Below, in pieces: positions 39,709 to 49,249 of a DNA stretch of 49,249 nucleotides (within the stretch, counting starts at the first letter, position 1; each line of letters opens with the position of its first letter). Position numbers and translations under genes: made by a program. The notes under the pieces are model-generated. The model was not told the DNA's origin, ran no database searches, and worked only from the letters and a program-made list of their open reading frames with translations. Source of the stretch: Desertibaculum subflavum (GTDB lineage Bacteria; Pseudomonadota; Alphaproteobacteria; Ferrovibrionales; Ferrovibrionaceae); assembly GCA_003576705.1 (NCBI GenBank), contig QOZS01000041.1, positions 1-49,249 on the forward strand, written 5' to 3'.

Positions 39709-41054
39709 CGCGATGGCAGGCCCGCATCTGGCTGCCGCTCGTCATCGCCCTGACCGGCCTTGGCGCCGGGGCGCTCTATGCCGTGCATTTCGCGGCGGCG
39801 CCTGACGATCTGTCGCGGCTGATCGCGGGCGAGGCGATTCTCATCGTCGCGTTCGGCCTGCTGCTGGCGCTGGCGATGCGCCATGATCGGCTGCGCCGGC
39901 GCCTCGCGGCGAGCGAGCAGCGCCTGCATGACGTCGCCGCAGCCAGCGGAAACTGGCTGTGGGAGACCGGGCCCGATCTTCGCTTCACCTATCTCTCCGC
40001 CAATTTCGGGGAGGCGACCGGCCAGGATCCGGCACGGGTACTCGGTCGCAACGGCGCGGAGCTCCATTTCGGGCGGGACATGCCCGAGCACTGGCAGCGT
40101 CAGCTCACCGACCCGGCCAATCCGCGCCCGTTCCGCGACCACATCTTCACGGTGCCGCTGCCCAGCCGCGAGCCGTTCGTCTTCAGGGCCTGCGGCGTGC
40201 CGCTCTTCGATGCCGAGCGGCGCTTCCTCGGCTATCGCGGCATTGCCAAGGACATCACGGCGCTGGTGCTCGCCGAGCGCGACACGCGCCGGCTGGAGGC
40301 CGATCTCTATCGCGCCCAGCGGATGGAAGCGCTCGGCGTGTTCGCGGGCGGCGTGGCGCATGACGTGAACAACGCGCTGTCGCCGATCCTGACCGTGATC
40401 CGTTCGATGATGCGCCGCCTGGAGGACCGGCCGCGCGAGCATGAAAGCCTGGCGCTGGCCTTCGAGGCGGCGCAGCGCTGTCGCGACCTGGTCTCCGGCC
40501 TGCTGGCGCTGATCCGCCGGGAGCAGGCGGCCGACCGGGCGATCGACCTGAAGGGCCCGGTGGCCGACGCGATCTCCGTGCTGCGCAAATCGCTGCCGCG
40601 CGGCATCCGCCTGATCACCGAGATCGAGCCGGTGCCGATGCCGGTGATCTCCGCACCCATCAAGATCCTGCAGATCGTCGCCAACCTGGTCGACAACGCG
40701 ATCCAGGCCATCGGCGAGACGGCGGCCACCGGCGAGATCACGCTCAGGCTCGCCGCCGCCGCGGATCTCGACGGCTACCTGATCGAGGTGATCGACGACG
40801 GCCCCGGCATTCCAGCCGGGCTACATGGCAAGATCTTCGAGCCGTTCTTCACTACCAGATCCGCCGAGGTGGGCCGTGGCCTCGGGCTCACCACCGTCCA
40901 CTCGCTCGCGCGCGGCCTGGGCGGCCGGGTCTCGGTCGTGAGCCGGCCCGAACACGGCGCGAAGTTCATCGTCTTCCTGCCACGCGCCACCGCCGATGCC
41001 ATGGAGGCCAATCTGGCGGACGCATCGAATTCAGAACAACAACAACAATCGTGA
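39705..41054 (+). CDS. PAS-domain sensor histidine kinase
   Basis: This 449-residue membrane kinase starts at a GTG overlapping the upstream receiver. Two hydrophobic helices (ALTGLGAGALYAVHF and AILIVAFGLLLALAM) are followed by a PAS domain starting near LHDVAAASGNWLWETGPD. The phosphoacceptor His is about residue 219 in FAGGVAHDVNNALSP, of the HDxNN class. The ATPase has NLVDNAIQAIG, DDGPGIP and GRGLGLTTVHSLARGLGG. There is no attached receiver. The two flanking single-domain receivers are its evident partners, one coupled at the start and one 10 bases after the stop. The signal is unknown. Confidence 0.92.
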   Translation: MTRWQARIWLPLVIALTGLGAGALYAVHFAAAPDDLSRLIAGEAILIVAFGLLLALAMRHDRLRRRLAASEQRLHDVAAASGNWLWETGPDLRFTYLSANFGEATGQDPARVLGRNGAELHFGRDMPEHWQRQLTDPANPRPFRDHIFTVPLPSREPFVFRACGVPLFDAERRFLGYRGIAKDITALVLAERDTRRLEADLYRAQRMEALGVFAGGVAHDVNNALSPILTVIRSMMRRLEDRPREHESLALAFEAAQRCRDLVSGLLALIRREQAADRAIDLKGPVADAISVLRKSLPRGIRLITEIEPVPMPVISAPIKILQIVANLVDNAIQAIGETAATGEITLRLAAAADLDGYLIEVIDDGPGIPAGLHGKIFEPFFTTRSAEVGRGLGLTTVHSLARGLGGRVSVVSRPEHGAKFIVFLPRATADAMEANLADASNSEQQQQS

Positions 41055-41064
41055 GGCTTCGAAC

Positions 41065-41445
41065 ATGGCTCGCATTCTTCTGATCGACGACGACCGACTG
41101 GTACGGCAATCCATCCGGCTCGCGCTGGCCGATAGCGGGCACCAGCTGGACGAAGCGGAAAACGGCGCCGACGGCCTGGACCGCGCCGCCGCCGCGCCGC
41201 CCGACCTGGTGATCACCGATCTGATCATGCCCGAGCGCGAGGGCATCGAGACCATTCTGGCGCTGCGGCGCATGGCGCCGGACCTGCCCATCATCGCCAT
41301 TTCCGGCGGCGGGCGGATCGGGCCGGGCGATCTGCTGGCCGCCGCCAAGCGGCTCGGCGCCACCACGACGCTGCGCAAGCCGTTCGACGATGTCGAGCTG
41401 CTCGACCAGATCGAGCGGGCGCTCGACGTGAAGGTGGCCTGCTAG
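41065..41445 (+). CDS. stand-alone receiver-domain response regulator (second copy)
   Basis: This 126-residue CheY-like protein has the acidic pocket IDDDR, Asp52 in ITDLIMPE and Lys in TLRKPFDD. A GTGAGG ribosome site precedes the ATG at 41065. It is a close relative of the receiver at 39331: both begin MARIL, carry an ISGGG/MSGGG block followed by GDLLAAAKRLGA or GDLLDAARDAGA, and end with a RKPFDD helix. The kinase stop is 10 bases upstream. It has no output domain and converges on csoR. Confidence 0.9.
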   Translation: MARILLIDDDRLVRQSIRLALADSGHQLDEAENGADGLDRAAAAPPDLVITDLIMPEREGIETILALRRMAPDLPIIAISGGGRIGPGDLLAAAKRLGATTTLRKPFDDVELLDQIERALDVKVAC

Positions 41446-41497
41446 CCGCAAACGCCCGCAAAATTCTCCGCCGAGCCCGGCGGCGACCCAGCTCCGC

Positions 41498-41773
41498 TCA
41501 GCCCGCCGTCCTGTCGATCACGTCGAGCAGTTCGGCCACGTGGCGGCGCTGCTCCGACGCGTTGCCGCTCCGGATCGCGTGCTCCACGCAGGTCGCGACG
41601 TGGCCCTTCAGCACTTCCTGCTCGATCCGGCCGAGCGCGGCGCGCACCGCCTGCACCTGGGTGATCACGTCGATGCAGTAGCGGTCGTCTTCCACCATGC
41701 GGGCAATGCCGCGCACCTGGCCCTCGATGCGGCGCAGGCGGTTGAGTGCGGATTTCTTGGTCTCTGGCGTCAT
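41498..41773 (-). CDS. csoR: CsoR-type Cu(I)-sensing repressor
   Basis: This 91-residue all-helical repressor of the CsoR/RcnR family has the copper ligands Cys33 (DRYCIDV), His58 (KGHVA) and Cys62 (ATCVEH), the Cys-His-Cys set of true Cu(I) sensors, not formaldehyde- or nickel-sensing relatives. It starts at the ATG at 41773; the frame is open upstream to 41884 but that would cross the operator. A perfect CsoR operator lies 10 bases upstream, shared with the divergent copA gene. Confidence 0.92.
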   Translation of the reverse strand: MTPETKKSALNRLRRIEGQVRGIARMVEDDRYCIDVITQVQAVRAALGRIEQEVLKGHVATCVEHAIRSGNASEQRRHVAELLDVIDRTAG

Positions 41774-41782
41774 GGCTTGAAA

Positions 41783-41799
41783 ATACCCCTGGGGGGTAT
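41783..41799. promoter_or_regulatory. CsoR operator
   Basis: ATACCCC-TGG-GGGGTAT is a perfect 7-base inverted repeat with a 3-base spacer, the known type of CsoR site. It sits between csoR and copA. AT-rich TATATAGAG follows on the copA side and may be part of that promoter. Confidence 0.9.
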
Positions 41800-41864
41800 A
41801 TATAGAGATCGATTGGCCTGCATCAAGGCCTTTCCCGGCTGAGCCAGCTATCGGAATCTCTGTC

Positions 41865-44228
41865 ATGTCCGACCACAGCGGCAAATCCTGTTGCCACGGC
41901 GCGCACGCGCATCACGACCATGGCGCCGCGACCAAGGAGAAGGATCCGGTCTGCGGCATGATGGTCGATCCGCATACGGCCAAGCATCGGGCCGAGCATG
42001 CGGGCCGCACCTATTACTTCTGCAATCCGCGCTGTCGGGAGAAGTTCGTCGCCGAGCCGGCGCGCTATCTGCAGCCCGCCGCGGCAAAGCCCGCCGCACC
42101 GGTGCCGGCAGGGGCCATCTACACCTGCCCGATGCACCCGGAGATCCGGCAGGTCGGCCCCGGCGATTGCCCGATCTGCGGCATGGCGCTGGAGCCGGCG
42201 GAGTTCGATCCCACGGCCCCGGAAGGCCCGAGCGAAGAGCTGCGAGACATGCAGCGGCGGTTCTGGATCTCGCTCGCGCTGTCGCTGCCGGTCTTCCTGC
42301 TGGAGATGGGCGGGCACCTGACCGGGCTGATGCACCTGGTGGGCGCGCGCAATTCGATCTGGGTACAGCTCGTGCTGGCGACGCCGGTGGTGCTGTGGGG
42401 CGGCTGGCCGTTCTTCGTCCGCGGCGCGGCGTCGGTGCGGAGCGGAAATCTCAACATGTTCACGCTGATCGCGCTCGGCACCGGGGTCGCCTGGATCTAC
42501 AGCATGGTGGCGGCCTTGGCGCCCGGCCTGTTCCCGCCGGCCTTCCGCGGGCCGGAAGGCACGGTCGCGGTCTATTTCGAGGCGGCGGCGGTGATCACCG
42601 CGCTGGTGCTGCTCGGCCAGGTGCTGGAGCTGCGCGCCCGCGAGCAGACCGGCGGCGCCATCCGCGCCCTGCTCGACCTGGCACCGCGCGACGCGACGCG
42701 GTTGCGCGCCGATGGCAGCGACGAGACGGTGCCGCTCGACCAGGTCGCCGCCGGCGACCGCCTGCGCGTGCGGCCGGGCGACAAGGTGCCGGTCGACGGC
42801 GTTCTGCTCGAAGGCCGCAGCGCCATCGACGAATCCATGGTGACCGGCGAATCGATGCCGGTGACCAAGGGTGCCGGCGACAGGCTGATCGGCGGCACGA
42901 TCAATCAGTCCGGCGGCTTCGTCATGCGGGCGGAGCGCGTCGGGCGCGACACCATGCTGGCGCAGATCGTGAAGCTGGTGGCGGAGGCGCAGCGCAGCCG
43001 CGCGCCGATCCAGCGCCTCGCCGATGTCGTGTCGGGCCGGTTCGTGCCGACGGTCATGGCGGTGGCGGCCATCGCCTTCATCGCCTGGTCGGTGTTCGGG
43101 CCGGAGCCGCGCTTCACCTTCGGATTGATCGCCGCCGTCGCCGTGCTGATCATCGCCTGTCCGTGCGCGCTGGGCCTCGCCACACCGATGTCGATCATGG
43201 TCGGCGTCGGCCGCGGCGCGCAGATGGGCATCCTGATCCGCAATGCCGAGGCGCTCGAGCGGATGGAGAAGGTCGACACCCTGGTGGTCGACAAGACCGG
43301 CACCCTCACCGAAGGCAGGCCCAAGGTCACCGCGATCCGGACCCTCGCCACGTTCGACGAGAAGGAGCTGCTGTTCGCCGCCGCGAGCCTGGAGCGCGCG
43401 AGCGAGCATCCGCTGGCCCGCGCCATCGTGGCGGCGGCGGCCGAACGCGGCATCGAGCTGGAGGAGCCGGCCGAGTTCGATTCGCCGGTCGGCAAGGGCG
43501 TGATCGGCCGCCTGGGCGGGCGCCGCATCGCGCTCGGCAACGTCAAGCTTCTGGCCGAACTCGGCATCGATGCCGCCGCCGCGGAGGCGGAGGCCGATGC
43601 CCTCCGCAGCGACGGCGCCACCGTGATCCACGTCGCCGTCGACGGTCGGCTGGCCGGCCTGATCGCCATCGCCGATCCGGTGAAGGAGACGACGCCGGAG
43701 GCGCTGCGCGACCTGCGCGCGGCGGGCGTGCACGTGGTGATGCTGACCGGCGACAATCGTCGCACCGCGGCGGCGGTCGCCAAGCGGCTGGGCATCGACG
43801 AGGTCGAAGCCGAGGTGCTGCCCGAGCAGAAGAGCGCCGTCGTCGCGCGGCTCAAGCGCCAGGGCCGGGTGGTCGCGATGGCGGGCGACGGCGTCAACGA
43901 TGCGCCGGCGCTGGCCGCGGCCGATATCGGCATCGCCATGGGCACCGGCACCGATGTCGCCATGGCGAGCGCCGGCATCACCTTGGTGAAGGGCGATCTG
44001 CGCGGCATCGCGCGGGCCCGCGCGCTGTCGGCGGCGACCATGCGGAACATCCGCCAGAACCTGGTCTTCGCCTTCGTCTACAACGCCGCCGGCGTGCCCA
44101 TTGCGGCCGGCGTGCTGTACCCGGTTTTCGGCCTGTTGCTGAGCCCGGTGATCGCCGCGGCGGCGATGTCGCTCTCCTCGGTCAGCGTGATCGGCAACGC
44201 GCTGCGGCTCCGGCGCGCATCGCTCTAG
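41865..44228 (+). CDS. copA: Cu(+)-exporting P1B-type ATPase CopA with YHS and heavy-metal-binding domains
   Basis: This 787-residue copper pump is normally an inner-membrane exporter. Its N-terminus lacks the usual HMA CxxC domain. It starts with a Cys/His-rich tail (SCCHGAHAHHDHG), then a YHS domain (DPVCGMMVDP...YYFCNPRCREKF, about residues 25-68) and a heavy-metal-binding domain (YTCPMHPEI...CPICGMALEP, about 84-108). The membrane site is CPCALGLATP near residue 431, the phosphorylated Asp is in DKTGTLTEG near 475, and the hinge is GDGVNDAPALAAADIGIAMG. It shares the CsoR operator, and its last 4 bases overlap the convergent MFS gene. Confidence 0.95.
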   Translation: MSDHSGKSCCHGAHAHHDHGAATKEKDPVCGMMVDPHTAKHRAEHAGRTYYFCNPRCREKFVAEPARYLQPAAAKPAAPVPAGAIYTCPMHPEIRQVGPGDCPICGMALEPAEFDPTAPEGPSEELRDMQRRFWISLALSLPVFLLEMGGHLTGLMHLVGARNSIWVQLVLATPVVLWGGWPFFVRGAASVRSGNLNMFTLIALGTGVAWIYSMVAALAPGLFPPAFRGPEGTVAVYFEAAAVITALVLLGQVLELRAREQTGGAIRALLDLAPRDATRLRADGSDETVPLDQVAAGDRLRVRPGDKVPVDGVLLEGRSAIDESMVTGESMPVTKGAGDRLIGGTINQSGGFVMRAERVGRDTMLAQIVKLVAEAQRSRAPIQRLADVVSGRFVPTVMAVAAIAFIAWSVFGPEPRFTFGLIAAVAVLIIACPCALGLATPMSIMVGVGRGAQMGILIRNAEALERMEKVDTLVVDKTGTLTEGRPKVTAIRTLATFDEKELLFAAASLERASEHPLARAIVAAAAERGIELEEPAEFDSPVGKGVIGRLGGRRIALGNVKLLAELGIDAAAAEAEADALRSDGATVIHVAVDGRLAGLIAIADPVKETTPEALRDLRAAGVHVVMLTGDNRRTAAAVAKRLGIDEVEAEVLPEQKSAVVARLKRQGRVVAMAGDGVNDAPALAAADIGIAMGTGTDVAMASAGITLVKGDLRGIARARALSAATMRNIRQNLVFAFVYNAAGVPIAAGVLYPVFGLLLSPVIAAAAMSLSSVSVIGNALRLRRASL

Positions 44229-45385
44229 CGCAACCGTCGCAGCAGGACGGCGCTGGCCAGGATCACCACGCCGATCGATGCCGAAAGCCAGAGCGCCGCG
44301 GCGTTGCCGAGATGCTCGATCACCAGGGCATAGGCGAGCGGCGCCAGCGCCGAGAGATAGAAGCTGGGCGCCAGCAGGCGCCCGACCAGGCTGCCATAGA
44401 CCTGCGGGTCGAACAGCGCGAGCGGCAAGGTGCCGCGCACGATGGTGAGCAACCCGTTGCCGGCGCCGTAGACGATGGCAAAGAACATCGCCGCGACCAC
44501 GAGCTGCCCGCTCAGCAGCCCGACGATGAAGCAGACCGGCAATGCCGCCGATGCGCCGATGTTGAGCGCGAAGGGGCTGACCCGGGTGCCGAACAGCACC
44601 TCGCCGAGCCGCGAGGCCGATTGACCGATGCCGCGCAACGCACCGATCCAGACCGCGACCGAGGCGGCGACGCCGAGCCCGCCCAGGACCGCGATCATAT
44701 GCGCCGACATGCCGGAATTGAGGAAGGTCGCCAGCGCCACGGCGAGCGCGTAGAGGCCGGCGGCGAGACGCCGGTCGCGCGCCTTCCGCGGCGACGGCGC
44801 CGCGGCGTCTGCCGGCTTCGCTTCGGCCTGGTAGCGGCCGCGCGGAACGGCGAGATGCAGCGGCACGGTGAGCGCCGCGAAGCCGGCATAGCAGAGCACC
44901 GCGCCGCGCCAGCCGAACAGCTCGGCGAGGCCATGGCCGACCGGCCAGAGCACGGTGGAAGCGAGCCCGCCGAGCAGCGTGATCTGCGCGATCGGCCGGC
45001 GCGCCTCCGGCCCGCCGATGCGCGCCAGGGCTGCGAAGGCGGCGTCGTAGAGCGTCATCCGCATGGCGAGCCCGAGCACCGCCCAGGCCGCGTAGTAGAG
45101 CCAGAGGTCGCGCGCGAGCGCCAGGCCGACACAGCCCAGCATGGTGAGCAGCGAGCCCGCGACCATGACATTGCGCCCGCCATGCGTTTCGATCAGGCGG
45201 CCGACCCGGGCCGAGACCACGCCCATCACGGCAAGGCCAGCCGAGAAGCCGCCATGCACCACCGCCATGCTCCAGCCGAGATCGGCCGCGATCAGATGAC
45301 CGAAGGCGCCGATCAGATAGTAGGTGATGCCCCAGCAGACGAGCTGCGACAGGCCGAGGATCAGGACAGTCCGAGGGCGGATCAA
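44225..45385 (-). CDS. MFS transporter
   Basis: This 386-residue protein has about 12 predicted helices and a long central loop (PSPRKARDRRL). The start is LILGLSQLVCWGITYYLIGAFG and the first-loop pattern GLAVMGVVSARVGRLIETHGGR is typical of MFS. The C-terminus ends VILASAVLLRRLR. The substrate is unknown. Its ATG overlaps the stop of the GNAT gene (ATGA), so an acetyltransferase and exporter are co-translated, as in some resistance or detoxification pairs. It converges on copA with a 4-base overlap. Confidence 0.85.
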   Translation of the reverse strand: MIRPRTVLILGLSQLVCWGITYYLIGAFGHLIAADLGWSMAVVHGGFSAGLAVMGVVSARVGRLIETHGGRNVMVAGSLLTMLGCVGLALARDLWLYYAAWAVLGLAMRMTLYDAAFAALARIGGPEARRPIAQITLLGGLASTVLWPVGHGLAELFGWRGAVLCYAGFAALTVPLHLAVPRGRYQAEAKPADAAAPSPRKARDRRLAAGLYALAVALATFLNSGMSAHMIAVLGGLGVAASVAVWIGALRGIGQSASRLGEVLFGTRVSPFALNIGASAALPVCFIVGLLSGQLVVAAMFFAIVYGAGNGLLTIVRGTLPLALFDPQVYGSLVGRLLAPSFYLSALAPLAYALVIEHLGNAAALWLSASIGVVILASAVLLRRLR

Positions 45386-45966
45386 GCGCGTGGGGGCGAA
45401 TCGAGGGGCGGGCTCCCATCATGCGGCAGAGCGGTGGCGCCTGCACCGAGTTCGCGCTGCATCAGCACGGTGTCGACCCAGCGGCCGAGCTTGAAGCCGA
45501 CCGCGGTCAAGGTACCGACGGGCCGGAATCCGAGCGCGCGATGGAGGGCGATCGATGCCTCGTTCCCGCTATCGCCGATCACCGCGATCATCTGGCGCCA
45601 GGGACCGGCCTCGCAGCGCAGGACAAGGCCGGTCAGCAACGCGCGGCCGATGCCCTGCCCCGCCAGACCATCGCGCACATAGACCGAATCCTCGACCGTG
45701 TGGCGGTAGGCCGGCCGCGGCCGGTAGCCGGTCGCATAGGCATAGCCGACCACCTCCCCCGCCTTCTCCGCCACCAGATAGGGCAGGCCCGCGCCGATCA
45801 CGGCCGCGTGGCGCGCCGCCAGCGCGGCCGATGTCGGTACCTCCTCCTCGAAGGTCGCGAGGCCGGATCGCACGAAGGGCCCATAGATCTCACGCACCGC
45901 CTCGAAATCCGCAGCCGCCGCATCGCGGACGACGATCGCGTCCGCCCTGTCCTTCCCGTTCGTCAC
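45382..45966 (-). CDS. GNAT N-acetyltransferase, phosphinothricin-acetyltransferase-like
   Basis: This 194-residue acetyl-CoA-dependent acetyltransferase starts at a GTG at 45966 behind GGGAG. Family blocks are VRDAAAADFEAVREIYGPFV, EVPTSAALAARHAAVI, YVRDGLAGQGIGRALLTGLV (the acetyl-CoA loop) and NEASIALHRALGFRPVGTL, then VGFKLGRWVDTVLMQREL, which is typical of the Pat/Bar group that acetylates phosphinothricin or methionine sulfone. It is the first gene of the GNAT-MFS pair and divergent from a LysR regulator, which probably controls both. Confidence 0.88.
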   Translation of the reverse strand: MTNGKDRADAIVVRDAAAADFEAVREIYGPFVRSGLATFEEEVPTSAALAARHAAVIGAGLPYLVAEKAGEVVGYAYATGYRPRPAYRHTVEDSVYVRDGLAGQGIGRALLTGLVLRCEAGPWRQMIAVIGDSGNEASIALHRALGFRPVGTLTAVGFKLGRWVDTVLMQRELGAGATALPHDGSPPLDSPPRA

Positions 45967-46071
45967 CGCGCGCTCCCGTTCCGGCGATTGCCGTCGAGGA
46001 CGCAGCTTGCTTGCACGGACAATATGAGAGAAATTTTTGTTGTTGATGCATGGCATAAGAGAAAATTTGAA

Positions 46072-46983
46072 ATGCGGAGCCTCAATCTCGACCATCTGCG
46101 CGCCTTCGGCGAAGTGGTGGCGACCGGCGGCTTTTCCGCCGCCGCCGCGCGCCTCAACCTGACCCAGCCCGCGGTCAGCCTGCAGGTGCGGCAGCTCGAG
46201 CGGCGGCTGGGCGTCGAACTGGTCGAGCGCACCGGACGGCGCGCGACGCCGACCGCCGCGGGACGCGAGCTCCTCGCGCATATCCGGTCGATCGACGGCG
46301 CCGTCGCCGGCGCGATGGAGGCGATGGCCGCCCACGCGACCGGTGTCGCCGGCCGGGTCCGGCTCGGCACCGGCGCCACCGCCTGCATCTATCTGCTGCC
46401 GACGGTGCTGCGCCGCCTGCGCAAGCGCTATCCGGGCCTGGAGATCGTGGTCGGCACCGGCAACACGCCGGACATGCTGCGGGCGATCGAGGAGAATACG
46501 CTCGATCTCGGCCTGGTCACGCTGCCGGCCGCCGGTCGCGCGCTGCAGGTGACGCCGCTGCTGCGGGACGAGATGGTGGCGATCGCAGCGCCCGGCGACC
46601 GCCGCCTGCCGGCCAAGGTGACCGCGGCGGCGCTGGCGACGCAGCCCGTCGTGCTCTATGAGCCGGGCGCCCATACCCGCCGCGTGGTCGACGACTGGTT
46701 CCTGGCGGCCGGACAATCGCTGAAGCCGGCGATGCAGCTCGGCAGCGTCGAGGCGATCAAGCAGCTGGTCGGCGCCGGCCTCGGGCTGGGCCTGCTGCCG
46801 CGCATGGCCGTGGCGCAAATGGCGAGCCGCGGCCCGCTTGCGGTGCGCCCGCTCGCGCCCCGGCTGTACCGGGAGCTGGGCCTGGTGGTGCGCCGCGACA
46901 AGCCGTCGAGCCGAGGCCTTGCCGAGGTGATCCGCGCGCTCGGCCGCATGGCGAAGACCGGCGGCCGGCCTTCCGGCGATTGA
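46072..46983 (+). CDS. LysR-family transcriptional regulator
   Basis: This 303-residue regulator has an N-terminal winged helix (LDHLRAFGEVVATGGFSAAA, then AARLNLTQPAVSLQVRQLERRLG) and a substrate-binding-protein-like effector domain from about residue 90 (GRVRLGTGATACIYLLPTVL). The start MRSLNLDHLR at 46072 is preferred; an upstream ATG at 46024 would add 16 residues. The 105-base intergenic region shared with the divergent GNAT gene is AT-rich and has GAGAAATTT and GAGAAAATTT as near repeats, likely part of the LysR site. It ends 17 bases from the convergent kinase gene. Confidence 0.9.
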   Translation: MRSLNLDHLRAFGEVVATGGFSAAAARLNLTQPAVSLQVRQLERRLGVELVERTGRRATPTAAGRELLAHIRSIDGAVAGAMEAMAAHATGVAGRVRLGTGATACIYLLPTVLRRLRKRYPGLEIVVGTGNTPDMLRAIEENTLDLGLVTLPAAGRALQVTPLLRDEMVAIAAPGDRRLPAKVTAAALATQPVVLYEPGAHTRRVVDDWFLAAGQSLKPAMQLGSVEAIKQLVGAGLGLGLLPRMAVAQMASRGPLAVRPLAPRLYRELGLVVRRDKPSSRGLAEVIRALGRMAKTGGRPSGD

Positions 46984-47000
46984 CGTCCTGCCCGGCCGGC

Positions 47001-48824
<1,824 letters not shown>

Positions 48825-48852
48825 TCGATGCAAGCCTTCCCCCAAACGAAGT

Positions 48853-48881
48853 GGCCGCCGGCGCGATTGACGCCGGCGGCC
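48853..48881 (-). terminator. terminator of the chemoreceptor gene
   Basis: A perfect 11-bp stem GGCCGCCGGCG/CGCCGGCGGCC with a 7-base loop begins 7 bases after the chemoreceptor stop on the minus strand, followed by ACTTCGTTT. It argues against the kinase starting upstream of it. Confidence 0.65.
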
Positions 48882-48887
48882 GATCAC

Positions 48888-49249
48888 TCATGCCGCGCGT
48901 ACCTTGGCGATGAACTTGTCGACCTCGCCGCGCAGCACCTCGGATTGCCGGGCGAGCTCGCTCGAGGCCGCGTTCATCTGCGTCGCCGCCGCGCCGACCT
49001 CGCCGGAGGCCTGCGTCACGCTGCCGATGTTCTTCGACACTTCCTGCGTGCCGCTGGCGGCTTCCTGCACGTTGCGGCTGATCTCCTTGGTCGCCGCGCC
49101 TTGCTCCTCCACCGCCGAGGCGATCGTCGTCGCGATCTCGCTCACCCGCTCGATCGACTTGCCGATCGCCTGGATGGCGCCGACCGCGTCGCCGGTCGCC
49201 GTCTGCACGGCCTGGATCTGCCGCGAGATCTCCTCGGTCGCCCGCGCCG
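48888..49249 (-). CDS. methyl-accepting chemotaxis protein (C-terminal end only)
   Basis: The C-terminal 120 residues of a chemoreceptor run off the right edge of the window. It is a coiled coil with heptads such as ISRNVQEAASGTQEVSKNIGSV, a methylation-helix-like EEQGAATKEISRNV block and the end LARQSEVLRGEVDKFIAKVRAA, typical of alphaproteobacterial receptors. The reading frame stays open to the edge (ATEEISRQIQAVQTATG). Sensor part, CheA-contact tip and start are outside. It lies just upstream of the Cache kinase gene but is separated from it by a terminator-like hairpin. Confidence 0.88.
   Translation of the reverse strand, partial: ARATEEISRQIQAVQTATGDAVGAIQAIGKSIERVSEIATTIASAVEEQGAATKEISRNVQEAASGTQEVSKNIGSVTQASGEVGAAATQMNAASSELARQSEVLRGEVDKFIAKVRAA

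Noticed and set aside
41823..45446. Very long open frame on the minus strand, plus a similarly long plus-strand one, across copA and the MFS gene
   Set aside because: Antisense and out-of-frame shadows of real GC-rich genes: their proteins are Arg/Gly/Ala-rich with no motifs, while copA and the MFS gene have clear family motifs in the proper frames.

Overview
The window is GC-rich (by eye about two thirds G+C) and reads as the chromosome of an alphaproteobacterium, most likely Rhodospirillales-like. Supporting this are an aerobic-type cobalamin operon (cobE-cobM-cobB), the alphaproteobacterial order rpiB-glyA-nrdR-ribD-ribE-ribB-ribH-nusB-thiL, a RibB whose RibA-like half has lost its zinc cysteines, ATGA/GTGA stop-start overlaps throughout, and a VPLPA-type C-terminal sorting signal. 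There are no rRNA genes, insertion sequences, prophages or CRISPR arrays.

Layout. 1-2218: end of a cobalamin operon. 2279-3938: an overlapping pair, a phospholipid-methyltransferase-like membrane protein and a membrane-anchored 2OG-Fe(II)-oxygenase-like protein. 4055-4144: tRNA-Ser(CGA). 4290-5997: a universal stress protein converging on a ferritin-like diiron protein, which has a LiuR-type palindrome upstream. 6306-12059: five genes in close succession (oxalyl-CoA-synthetase-like ligase, ketopantoate-reductase-like protein, two M20 hydrolases, phosphodiesterase). 12156-12231: a CAT-anticodon tRNA. 12243-14003: VOC protein, FliL-like protein and a DUF4865 protein. 14116-21276: the riboflavin/thiamine/one-carbon run on the minus strand. 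21277-21844: a 568-base gap holding eleven 10-bp tandem repeats. 21845-25023: two unknown small proteins, an Old Yellow Enzyme with a divergent ArsR regulator, and a toxin-antitoxin pair. 25190-31620: YgiQ radical SAM protein, Ogt, a DGTSNTI-repeat surface protein, a lone ParB-like domain, a possible ATP-grasp protein and a glutamine-synthetase-like ligase. 31625-37863: an iron-uptake region. 38005-39171: an iron-type alcohol dehydrogenase. 39331-41445: a receiver-kinase-receiver trio. 41498-44228: CsoR/CopA copper resistance. 44225-46983: MFS and GNAT genes with a divergent LysR regulator. 47001 to the end: a Cache-type histidine kinase and the tail of a chemoreceptor.

How the genes work together. 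The riboflavin run supplies FMN/FAD. ApbE in the iron region probably uses FAD to attach FMN to the DUF2271 protein, which carries a textbook flavinylation motif (DGITGAT), next to a PepSY membrane protein and a TonB-dependent siderophore receptor under a near-perfect Fur box. This suggests a flavin-based periplasmic electron path tied to iron uptake. The copper genes flank a clear CsoR operator.

The least explained items are the 10-bp repeat array before rpiB, the four-repeat DGTSNTI protein overlapping ogt, the possible ATP-grasp/glutamine-synthetase-like pair, and the lipid-methyltransferase/oxygenase pair. Everything was read by eye from sequence. Family names rest on recognised motifs, and no database search was run.
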